From contig OY804575.1 in assembly GCA_963680875.1 (NCBI GenBank), forward strand, positions 27,695,034 through 27,759,033: DNA of 64,000 bases, given 5' to 3'. The notes under the pieces are model-generated. The model saw only the letters and a program-made list of their open reading frames with translations. It was not told where the DNA came from and made no database searches. The DNA comes from Bathymodiolus brooksi. Taxonomy: Eukaryota; Mollusca; Bivalvia; Mytilida; Modiolidae. The translations under genes and the position numbers were made by a program. Below, piece after piece: positions 21,209 through 31,618 of this stretch; positions within the stretch are counted from its first letter, which is position 1; the number at the start of each line of letters is the position of its first letter.

Positions 21209-22716
21209 TATTCCAGAAGAATCAAAGTGGTCAGTACTATTTTCAAAGAAGACTGTCATAAAAGTATTTTAGGTATCAAATTGTGTTCAAAAGCACTAAT
21301 ATCTATTAAATATTATAAGTCCCAAAATTATATACTTAAATTTCATATCAGTTTCGAAATAATAGTTTATTTCTTGGTTTAAGCGGTATATATAGTAATA
21401 AACTGATTAGCTTGTGTAAAGGAACTCCTTATGTCCAAAATATCCCGACATCACAGGTATGATATTGGCTAAAACCTCACGAAATTAGGGTGGGTATTCA
21501 TAAGAGTATCAAAACAACAGGATTACCCCCGATAATTACTTAACAGTAATAGCAAAACAAATATTGTTCGTTTCAGCTACCCGTTATTCTGACCTTATTA
21601 CCACTCTACCTGACCAAAGATTTTATATTGCAGTAAAGAAAGTGAATGAAACTACTGGTAGGATACTTTGTAATCAATGTACCAGCAGAACCAGAACTAG
21701 ATATTTTTTTAAATCTTAGGAGCAGAATCAATTATTGCTCTTTTACTGAAGAACCTCTTTCTGATTTTGGGGAATATTAATATTTTACAGACTCGGATGA
21801 ACTCAATAAAAACGTATATGTCTAATTTAGTGCGTACGACACATTTCTGGAATAATCATCATCATCAATAATTAAACAGTTTTTGTCTGTTTAATTGGCA
21901 AATAAAATATGCTTAAACTAAACTGAAATATTGTTGAAATTAGGAAGACAACCTTAACAGATTTTGGCTATCCTGTTTATGCCCTTTTTGTTTACTGTTT
22001 AATTATTGATGATGATGATTATTCCAGAAATGTGTCGTACGCACTAAATTAGACATATACGTTTTTATTGAGTTCATCCGAGTCTGTAAAATATTAATAT
22101 TCCCCAAAATCAGAAAGAGGTTCTTCAGTAAAAGAGCAATAATTGATTCTGCTCCTAAGATTTAAAAAAATATCTAGTTCTGGTTCTGCTGGTACATTGA
22201 TTACAAAGTATCCTACCAGTAGTTTCATTTACTTTCTTTACTGCAATATAAAATCTTTGGTCAGGTAGAGTGGTAATAAGGTCAGAATAACGGGTAGCTG
22301 AAACGAACAATATTTGTTTTGCTATTACTGTTAAGTAATTATCGGGGGTAATCCTGTTGTTTTGATACTCTTATGAATACCCACCCTAATTTCGTGAGGT
22401 TTTAGCCAATATCATACCTGTGATGTCGGAATATTTTGGACATAAGGAGTTCCTTTATACAAGCTAATCAGTTTATTACTATATATACCGCTTAAACCAA
22501 GAAATAAACTATTATTTCGAAACTGATATGAAATTTAAGTATATAATTTTGAACACAATTTGATACCCAAAATACTTTTATGACAGTCTTCTTTGAAAAT
22601 AGTACTGACCACTTTGATTCTTCTGGAATAATGGCACAACTGAAAGTTCTGATAGTTTTAATGCTAAGCGTATATGAAGCCCAATCTTTGTGAGCAAATT
22701 CTGGGATGTCCTGGTT
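21123..22716. repeat. 1.6-kb palindrome (inverted duplication) over gene C exon 1 and promoter
   Basis: The left arm 21123-21879 (757 bp) is the reverse complement of the right arm 21995-22716 (722 bp), separated by 115 bp. The length difference is one 35-bp insertion/deletion (about 21288-21322, left arm only). Otherwise only occasional mismatches are seen, so identity is about 98% by eye. The left arm holds the start of gene C; the right arm holds a broken copy. The arms meet within a relic of dispersed repeat Y (tttctggaataatcatcatc). Confidence 0.93.
22612..22716 (+). pseudogene. truncated inverted copy of gene C exon 1
   Basis: In the right palindrome arm the plus strand repeats the gene C start region (ATG at about 22631). 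After the signal peptide the first mature Cys codon TGT is TGA, and homology stops at the breakpoint after 22716. Only about 26 codons of the exon are present, so no functional product is expected. The minus 88-aa ORF at 22492-22758 runs antisense. Confidence 0.8.
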
Positions 22717-22721
22717 CAGTC

Positions 22722-22800
22722 GTATATTAGTTGGATTTACATCTGCACATACCATCAACGTCTGTGACTACCAAAGCTACGAGTTCGATTCTCGTCAATG
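22722..22800 (+). repeat. SINE head fragment at the palindrome edge
   Basis: tcgtatattagttggattta followed by gagttcgattctcg is the A-box/B-box part of the SINE. It begins within about 6 bp of the palindrome breakpoint; central domain and tail are missing. Confidence 0.6.
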
Positions 22801-24235
22801 ATGAAGTAATACAATGCAACTCTCCGTGTAAAGGTATGTCATTATTTGTCACAGCGGCAGCCCGTAAGACAAACCTAAAATAAAATTCAAACTTCTAGCG
22901 TTTCTACAAAAATGTGTGTGTGGTAATGAGATTCCAAGTCAAGGAATATATTCCATTTCATTGTGGTTTAACAACACATATACTTTATATGAATAATAAC
23001 ATTAAGTTCTGAAACAGTGCACCAATTACTAGATTTGCTATCACTAGAAACACTCGTGTATTAGCTAAATGATATCCCTGTTTTAATGCGTAACAATCTA
23101 ATTAAAATTAGATTGGATACGTATGTAATTCGTTTTTATTCAAATATCATTGTAAAAACTGAACTGGTCTGAGGTCTTTCGAAAACAAAGGAAGCGTTTA
23201 CATGGAAACAAAAAATACACAAGTGTATCTTTCCATAATTGCATATTCTCGGTCAAACGTCTGTATGTAAATATTTATTGAAATTTTATTTTATGATTAA
23301 TCTAACCCCAAGACCATGTTAGTATTTCTAATCATTTTACATCTCTATTTTGTCTGCTTGTAAACAGTAATTCACGATCAGTCCTTTTCTCTAAAACCGA
23401 ATATTCACAACCCCTCATTTTGAAAATTATAGATGACTGCCACAACAGAACATGATCTAGTAATGAGTTAATGCTGAAAATGTTTTAAATATATATGCCT
23501 TTAAACAAGAACTGAACATACACTGTAATGGTAAATAAATACGAATGTTCATTTGATAGTCCGTATAAGTATTGCATAAAGTTTGTACTTGTTGGTGTCG
23601 ATCTGAAATCCAAGATGGACCACCATCATAAGACATAGTTCACATCATGATATTTAACCACATAGTAACGTATTAACATTGTTCTCGGACATGACAAAAA
23701 TGATTGAACTTCAAGTGTTCAAAAGTGATCCTTGTACGGTCTTTGACAAATTATAAAAAAGTTATGTTTTTTGTTTGGCGACAGGAAATCTATTGCTGTC
23801 TAGAATGTATATTCTCTATGAGTAAAACTAATGAGTAAATCTCAAATTATCTTAGAAATCTGTGCTTAAAGTGAGCCAGAGCAGTGGTCTCTGTTATGAT
23901 TGGAATATTTTTCGGCCATCGCTGTTTAAAGTAATTTAACTATTAGCCATATACGGAAAATAAAAAAAAGAACATCTCATCATAATTTTATTGTCCTTTA
24001 ACTTTAACCACAAAATTCTATTGCTTGTATCAAATTAATAAGTACGTGCATATTGAATCATCTGTACATAGCCACGTAATTTAGACTCGACCACATATTA
24101 AGGCGTTATGAATACGGAGAAGAATGACTAGATAATGAAAAGTATAATGTCATTCTTGTACAATATGTCGGTTTGCATGTTTTTGTTTGTTGGAGAAGTA
24201 GCGTCCTTTTTATTGAGTCGGTATTTGTTAAAATA
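22801..24235. other. no gene seen
   Basis: AT-rich, without an ORF of note or recognised repeat. Confidence 0.45.
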
Positions 24236-25014
24236 TTAGCTGGATATCGTATAACTATAAGAAAGATAATATGTTTTATTAGCTGGATATCGTATAACTA
24301 TAAGGAAGATAATATGTTTTATTTGTTAAAATATTAGCTGGATATCGTAAAACTATAAGGAAGAAAATATGTTTTATTTGTTAAAATATTAGCTGGATAT
24401 CGTAGAACTATAAGGAAGATAATATGTTTTATTTGTTAAAATATTAGCTGGATATCGTAAAACTATAAGGAAGATAATATGTTTTATTAGCTGGATATCG
24501 TATAACTATAAGGAAGATACATTTTAATATGTTTTATTAGCTGGATATCGTATAACTATAAAGAAGATAATATGTTTTATTTGTTAAAATATTAGCTGGA
24601 TATCGGATAACTATATGGAAGATAATATGTTTTATTTGTTAAAATATTAGCTGGATATCGTAAAACTATAAGGAAGATAATATGTTTTATTTGTTAAAAC
24701 ATTAGCTGGATATCGTAAAACTATAAGGAAGATAATATGTTTTATTAGCTGGATATCGTATAACTATAAGGAAGATAATATGTTTTATTAGCTGGATATC
24801 GTATAACTATAAGGAAGATAATATGTTTTATTAGCTGGATATCGTATATCTATAAGAAAGATAATATGTTTTATTAGCTGGATATCGTATAACTATAAGG
24901 AAGATAATTGTTTTATTAGCTGGATATCGTATAACTATAAAGAAGATAATATGTTTTATTTGTTAAAATATTAAATGGATATCGTATAACTATAAGGAAG
25001 ATAATATGTTTTAA
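24236..25014. repeat. composite minisatellite, about 16 units of two lengths
   Basis: The string agctggatatcgta recurs about 16 times. Short units are about 42 bp (ending atatgttttatt); long ones are about 55 bp because they add tgttaaaatatt. The two types alternate irregularly, suggesting repeated unequal exchange between them. Confidence 0.92.
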
Positions 25015-25073
25015 CCAAGTATCGGGTTGGATTTAGTTATTATCGTCACTCTCAACTATTTGTCAGCTATGTC

Positions 25074-25318
25074 ATGACTATTGGGTGGGTGACATTCCAA
25101 ACAGTGACCAACTGCTTAGAGAATCGCCCCACTTTTCCTACCATAGGTACATGTCTGGAAACTTTAACACTCGAAATAGGCAATGGAGTGCAAACCCACC
25201 TAAGTGGTGTTGGGCTTACGATCCACCCAGGTCCAAATGGGGCATCGGACTGTGTGTTACATTGTCTGAATATAGAAGTCGCATATTGATCGATCGACCT
25301 ACGTTTAACCTATATTAG
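25074..25318 (+). other. GC-richer open stretch of unknown nature
   Basis: One frame from 25062 to the TAG at 25318 reads as plausible protein (HDYWVGDIPNSDQLL ... PPKWCWAYDPP ... GIGLCVTLSEYRS), after an acceptor-like tttgtcag at 25055-25062. Composition is less AT-rich than the surroundings. No family is recognised. A diverged copy of part of it is at 25850-26160. Could be an exon remnant or part of a repeat. Confidence 0.3.
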
Positions 25319-25849
25319 CTGACATGTACACTTATTTGTAACTTTTGAAGCAAAATTATATGAAATATGCCAAAAAAAAGTGAGTGTATTGCCATCATAA
25401 GATGACAGTGCTATCCATCATTGATGTTAATTAACGTCAATTTGTATTTCTGTTATCTTTACCTTAATTCATATTCATTAATAATTATTACGAAATCAGC
25501 AATATATATACTGGATTGTCTGGTTTAACATATAATTCAAAACCTGGCTATGCAGAAAATAAATTGCGTTTGCTTTAAGGGATACTAAACATTTTCCACA
25601 AAGCACATGTGAGAGTGCATTCTATGAAAGAGAACATGTTATTATAGGTTATTGTGCAATATCTAATTCACTATAACTGTATATAATAAAATTCGTAATA
25701 CACAAAGGTTGAATGCAAACAACGTTAAGTTTGACCTTCATCATTAAGCTTATTTGCGGATTGGGTTATTGATATTAATAGTCACTTTCAACAATTTTAC
25801 AGCAATATCATTATCGAACTTAATGGGAAGGATAGCTCAGACACTTGTA

Positions 25850-26160
25850 GATGAACTGACTGGGGATACCCCGGTCCATGGTCGGCATTGGGAGGTGTAG
25901 GCACCATAAAAAAATTATAATCATTGCTGTTCTCTGTAAAACCTGCAATGTGTTGTGTGTACTTGAGCATCCGAGAGTGGATAACTCCATCACTGGGTCC
26001 CTTAAGCGTGGGGTCCAATTGGGAGCAATTGGTCCAATTTGCTTAAGGTCGGCAATGCCCCGGTCATTGGTAGATGTCTGGAAATCCTTAAGATTTGAGG
26101 TGTGTATCAGATCTTGAACTAACATCAGTGGTGTTATGCTTGTGGTCAGAAATATCCTAG
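25850..26160. repeat. diverged copy of the 25.1-kb segment
   Basis: On the plus strand tgtctggaaatccttaaga and agtggtgttatgcttgtggtc align with tgtctggaaactttaacac and agtggtgttgggcttacgatc at 25150-25225. Overlapping ORFs on both strands give no consistent protein. Confidence 0.4.
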
Positions 26161-26559
26161 GCCTCAATTATTTATTAAACACCATATGTAATTGTCTATG
26201 AGAGGACAACGAATGTAAGCTCCTACAACTGTACAAGCTTATTTTAATAAAACGTGCTTACGACGAAATTGCCTGTAACGCTATTCTATAGTTTCCTATT
26301 TGTTTTAGATTCTTCTATAATTGCTTCGTTTAAGTAAGTCTTAAAAATGCTTCTTGTCAATCAATCAGATTAAAAAATTCACACAAAAAAAACTTGTCAA
26401 AGATTAAGGTTCTACTTCTACTAATTACTAACTGCCTATAACATTACATTTTGATTTGGTTTCCTTCACCATTAAGGAATTCGAGCAATGTCAAGTTGCC
26501 TCGGAATCAGGACCGATTGGAGCGATATGTCTACCTGTGAAAACGTAGACATCCAACTG

Positions 26560-26690
26560 GAATAACCTTCATCAGGTACGCTCAAAGTCAAAAGATTGGA
26601 AAGCCAAATAATTTAATAATCTTTGGGAGCAAGAAAACCAAAGGGCCTAAACAAGTTAGCCAAAATCGGCTAAGGTCACCTTAGTTTGAA
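26560..26690 (+). repeat. dispersed repeat Y, copy 1
   Basis: About 130 bp beginning tggaataaccttcatcaggt and running through gaaagccaaataattta, ctttgggagcaagaaaacc and gccaaaatcggctaagg. The same blocks recur at 26877-27010, and as pieces at 7540 (-), 21845, 21955 (-), 32160 (-), 32815 and 39118 (-). Confidence 0.8.
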
Positions 26691-26876
26691 TAATAATTAC
26701 ATTATTAGGGAACTGAAATTTCAATAATAGATATATCTTAATAAATCATGTCAGTGCCGAAAAATTGACTACTGGGCGGATGACAGCCTCGGAGACTAAT
26801 AGTACATCAGCAAGGGTATAGACCCAGGGATAGCTATACAAACATAGATATCTAATTTAGTGTACATGTCGTGTTT

Positions 26877-27010
26877 CTGGAATAACCTTCATCAGGTACG
26901 CTCAAGGTCAAAAGATTGGAAAGCCAAATAATTTACAAAAGTCTTTGGGAGCTAGAAAACCAAAGAACCAAAAACAAGATAGTCAAAAGCGGCCGAGATC
27001 ACCCTATGTC
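26877..27010 (+). repeat. dispersed repeat Y, copy 2
   Basis: Second copy 317 bp downstream of copy 1 with the same block order (gtttctggaataaccttcat ... agtcaaaagcggccgagatc). Confidence 0.8.
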
Positions 27011-27066
27011 TGAGGGAGGAGAGCCTTAGTTTTAACGTAAAATTCCAACTCAATGTGATGGTTTAA

Positions 27067-27215
27067 TACAAATGTCTGTACCAAGTCAGGGTCATTACGG
27101 TTTTCACAGTTTTCCGGTTGTTGACTGCTTTTGTCTGTTTATATAATTATGAGTTTTGACTTTCCCTTTGTAAGATTGTTCGGAGTTCGGTAATTTTGTT
27201 ATTACCCTTATATAC
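27067..27215 (-). repeat. dispersed repeat Z, copy 3
   Basis: Reverse-orientation copy of 10440-10620: accaagtcagggtcattacg through tgttcggagttcggtaattt. Confidence 0.8.
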
Positions 27216-27413
27216 AGATGTGATGAGCGTTTCATTAAACAGTTACATGTTCTCGTCTTAAGATAGCGGTAAAAATACACACTTGACGCTAAAAAAAACC
27301 CAATCACTCTCTTACTCGAATACATCCCAGCTACATGATTGCATTTCAGTTATACAGATTGTATCTAGCTAAAGGTCTTAGATGGAAATTACTACAATAT
27401 AATATCTTTACTG

Positions 27414-27611
27414 ATGATGTGCCATAAAATCGTATGCCAAGACGAGACTGAACATTGCACAGAGGCCTTCGACCCAGATGACACTACACTAGTGGACCGC
27501 TACCCAACTTACCAACCATATACAGAATTTAGCGACCTACCACCAAAGCCGACTCAACAATGTCAACAGCATTATAAAGGAAGAGCGAGAAGAAAACAGG
27601 CGGCGCACTAA
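27414..27611 (+). other. GC-richer 65-codon open frame, unidentified
   Basis: Reads MMCHKIVCQDE ... FDPDDTTLVDRYPTYQPY ... KGRARRKQAAH and stops with TAA. Composition and amino-acid usage look protein-like compared with the AT-rich flanks. No family recognised; it borders retroelement-derived sequence (27716 onward), so it may be the tail of a mobile-element ORF. Confidence 0.3.
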
Positions 27612-27715
27612 TCTCCAAGAATGTTCATTAATCCGCAATATCCACAGATAGTAGCCGGACATTGAACCCCAATAATCAATAACCAATAAAAGACCCAATA
27701 TAGCAAGAAAACTTC

Positions 27716-28020
27716 AACAGTGATGGGCAACAATTCTACCAATATCAACAAAACAAACAATAACATCAAATCATTAAACATAAAAGAAGAGTTTGAAGAT
27801 ACCAAAGGGGCAATCAGAATTCGTATATCGAAGAAGAATAGACAACACAATGGCCAAAAGAAAAAGTACAATAGGACAAACAACGATCAACAAAACATAC
27901 ATATCAAACTAAAGATCGAGTAACACGAACCCCACTAAATACCGGAGGTGAACTCGGGTGCTCCGGAAGGGGAAGCAGTTCCGGCTCCACTAGTGAAACC
28001 CGTCATGTTAATCTAGTTAC
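27716..28020 (+). repeat. dispersed repeat M1, longest copy
   Basis: Starts like a retroelement 3' end in reverse orientation (cagtgatgggcaacaattct), continues through ataccaaaggggcaatcag, gatcgagtaacacgaacccc, gtgctccggaaggggaagca and ends with the ccactagtgaaacccgtcat segment, which corresponds to one unit of the 39-bp satellite. The overlapping ORFs at 27608-27923 are not genes. Confidence 0.7.
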
Positions 28021-28079
28021 AAACCCGGTGATAAGTCATGAACAAAAAATGCCACGACATGACGTTATGAAAAGAATGT

Positions 28080-28745
28080 TTACACAATGATGGTCAACAA
28101 AACAAACTATCACCTCTCACCTCCAATCAAAAGACCACGACATATGTCCTTTTGTACCTTTTTCTTTTGGCCATTGTGTTGTCTGTTCTTCTTCGATATA
28201 CGGATTCTGATTACCCCTTTGGTATCTTCAAACTCTTATGACGTCGGACATACAGGTCCTGGCTGGGGACAAACACACAAATGGTGCGGGATTAAAGGGG
28301 TCGGGATCGTAGCGTTCCCCTGTTGATAATTGGATCCCCAACGGTAACACAGATATCAATACACGATACAAAATTTGCACAGATTCGATTCCACTCAAAA
28401 CGACCACATACTATCCAAAAAATGAATGACACCATAAGCATTGACAGTACAATTGCAAGGTCAATGAATGCTCGTAGTTAACTGTCTGCTAGCTAGATGG
28501 TAGAATATGTTGGTTGTGACAGAAAGGTCATAACTGATACTTCTAACAGATTTAATATAAATATAGTCATAAACATCTAAAGAAATTATTGGTCTTCATG
28601 GGAGACCAGAATAAATAGATCATCAATTTGTTGGAATCAAATATTGAACATAGAATTGTAATATAATATGGTGAAATATAAATCTACTGATTTAATTGCT
28701 AGTTGGACCTACTAGTTGTACCAGCAGATTGTCTATATTTTAGCA
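28080..28745 (-). repeat. retroelement 3' region remnant, copy 3
   Basis: The minus strand runs from the polymerase tail (gttttctttgctaaaa at 28745, the FAKN codons of copy 2) through the 3' non-coding blocks (accttaatactt-type and attcattgacc-type segments) to gttgaccatcattgt at about 28100. An M1 piece (28149-28240) is inserted in it. Stops are present throughout. Confidence 0.65.
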
Positions 28746-29247
28746 AAGAAAACATATGTATGTTTTATAAAGAATGTAAAGGTTATCAATTTTATTTCAT
28801 TTATTGAAAATACTGGCAGAAAATCCATTCGGTGGTTTTCCATATTAAAATTGCATTATGTACACGCTTGTATCCGAACAGGCGACGAAACATATTAATG
28901 ATTTATTGCGAGAGAACATAAAAATAAAATAACATGCAATATGTCAATATTATAGAATATGACGGAAAAATCATATTTATATGAAATGTATTCTCTTTAT
29001 TAATTATATTAATATTATTATATCTCTGAATAATCAGATATACATGTATATCAAACAGGAATATCTAAAGAGGAACATGGACTGTAATCTTGACGTCTTT
29101 ATATTTACTTTGGCAGACTGGCTAGACGCGTCTTTGAACACCTAAGCATGCGCATAGCACTTTATAATTCACTTCAATGTTTTTGCATTCAAATACAAAT
29201 GTGTCATTTTCTGGATTTCAACACACAACATTTCTTCCATAGAAGTG
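28746..29247. other. 3' flank of gene D, nothing seen
   Basis: AT-rich; the plus ORF at 29148-29405 is antisense to gene D's end. Confidence 0.4.
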
Positions 29248-29253
29248 TTTATT
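29248..29253 (-). terminator. polyadenylation signal of gene D
   Basis: AATAAA on the minus strand (29253-29248), 39 bp after the TAA at 29294-29292. Confidence 0.55.
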
Positions 29254-29291
29254 TCGTTTTCGCTATATTTATCCATCTATCTCTAGAATAT

Positions 29292-31618
29292 TTATGGGTT
29301 TATACCCGAAAAGGTAAACGAGGTTGGTACATTCGACTTACGTTGTGCAAACACCTTACGCCTTTGGACAAAATTAGCAGTTTTCAAGGTTGCAAGTGGC
29401 AGTAGGCGAGACGCTTCAGGGACCCTACCGCGTCCACTTCTTCCAAGAAAATTCAATCGCTCAATTAGATCAGAATATTGGTGATTGTTTACCAACTTAC
29501 TACTACGCGTAGGGAGAACTTCTTTATGTTTGATTGCATCTGACGCCTTCACACCTAAAATGGAGTTTGGAAAATTGCTCTGGATTGTTTTAAAATTGAT
29601 CTCCTGAAACGGTTTATTTGTTTCTGCATTTCTAAGTGGGTCTGCATTTAATGCATTGCTTTGTTGGTTTCCTTGTGTTGTAGACGATTGTGATAAGGTA
29701 TGTCTATTGGTGTTTACAGTTCCACCGTGACTCTTTTGTTTTGATGAAAACTGGAAAGGCGTTAGGAATACTACCCGTGCAGGGCTCTTTACAATTCCTG
29801 TCTGTTTATTTTGAACATCCATTATATTATTCGAATTGGAATTATCAAAAGTATTCTGCATTTGTGTAACCACTCTCTCTATGTTGTCAATATGTTTGTT
29901 TGATAAAACATTTTTGTTAGGAATAACATCCATTGACAATACCTCAGTTGACTTTATGTCTTTAATGTTTACAGGAGGAGGTGTCACTCTTGCTTCTTTT
30001 ACTTGTTTTCCATTGTTTCCGTTGGTTATAGTATTTTTCTTCTCTAATTTGACTCCGTTTGTATTAGCAGTAACGCTACTATTTTGACCTTTTTGTTTAT
30101 ATATGTTTAGAACGTCTAAAAGTAAAGATACCAGTTGTGTTTTATTTTGTTCGGTGGATAGATAGTTGGTTCCTTTTCCAGAAGCTTTGTTATTTGTAAC
30201 GTGCAGGCCATTCTTTGAAATAGTTGATGCATGTTCTTTACTGATACTGTTGAAAATGGAATTTGGTAATAACTCTGTGTGATGATCTGGAAAACGTATT
30301 CGACTTCTTGACATCATTGCTGGATGTATTGGTTTTATATTTATCATTTCCGGTATATTGACTATAGGTTCGATGGTTGTTACGGGTTGAAAATATGGCA
30401 CGTCCGTTACAGGTTGGTTTGTTTGAACAAACGGTGCTTGGTGATTCTGCCTTTGGGTGATGAAAGGACCTGTGTTCGGAATGTTTTGCTCGACATGCTG
30501 TATTTTCTTTTCAATGTTATTTAGATGGTGTGAAACCATTATTGGTGTTATAGGCATTACATTTTTAATATTTGGTAGTGGTAGAATATCTATTCTTCTT
30601 CCCATATGTGAATAATCGGGTTGAATTTCTACGATTGGCTTGTTGGTAGCAGGTTTTAGTACACTTGGAATCTCAATAAGTGAGCGACTGTTAAAAGAAG
30701 CCCAACCATTTGGAACTACTCTTACTATACTCGACCGAGTGTTTAAAGGTTGTGTAATATTGTATGCATTTTGTAAAACCTCCCTATTGGGCATTGCATG
30801 CGTATTGCTTCCAATATTAACATTTGTTGACTTTGTTGCTTCTACCAGTATTGGAGTTTGTACCGTTCGAAACCCAAATATTTGAGGTGAAATTACATTT
30901 ATTCCAGAAAATCGAGGTGTCGTGTCTTTGTTATTTACAGAATTATTGTCTTGTTTGTTTGTCATTATTAAAATGGCCGACGGTGGAATTCGTAGATTCT
31001 GGTTCGTGACCTCTGGATATATTGGAACTTCTAACGTATGATTTTGAACATGGTGGTTTTGTAAAGGTCTTGGAAGTTGCAGAATGGGTTCTGGGTGTAA
31101 CATAGATGGTGATGGTTGATGGGCTGCAATCGTTTGGTTATGCATTCGTATTGGTGATGTTTGATTGGTGAACTGGGTTTGGTTTAACTGATGATATTCT
31201 TGTGTTTGATTTTGCTGTAGTATAATCTCTGTGTGTTGCATTTCCTTCGTCCCATTAGAGATAGTAGCGGTCCCGCTCAAATTCATCGAGTTTATTGTAG
31301 AGTTCGACTTACTGTTAACTGGTAGATTGACCAGTTGTAAACTTTGTAGAACTTTCACATTTGATTGTCTCGCCATTTGTGCCCTTTCTCTGTCCACACA
31401 TGACTGCAACTGTGTGCTGAACACCATATACTGACCAGGCTTTGATCCCTGACAACGCCCGTGAAAAATTACTCTCTCGTTTTGGCAGACGATGAAATAC
31501 GATGTCATTTCTCGGCCTCTCCATTGGTGAAGACCGTTCGGTAATCCTCGGCAAGTTGCATGTCGTATATGGCAAGGTAGACAATGGGACGATCGACATT
31601 GGTTTGTTAAATATTCAC
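29292..31618 (-). CDS. Gene D exon 3: Cys-rich domain and 701-residue Cys-free tail
   Basis: 2327 nt without a stop, far longer than chance allows in this AT-rich sequence. It begins CEYLTNQC, SHCLPC, ATC, GLPNGLHQWRGRE, VC, NERVIFHGRC and QSC. The REG-[ST] of genes A-C is REMTS here. The tail shows sequons (NQT, NHT, NIT, NKT), few aromatic residues and a basic end (RRKVFAQRK). The plus-strand ORFs at 29836-31434 and the minus ORF at 31315-31599 are shadows. Confidence 0.88.

Noticed and set aside
29836..31434. Several plus-strand ORFs of 61-83 codons
   Set aside because: All are shadows of the long gene D exon on minus.
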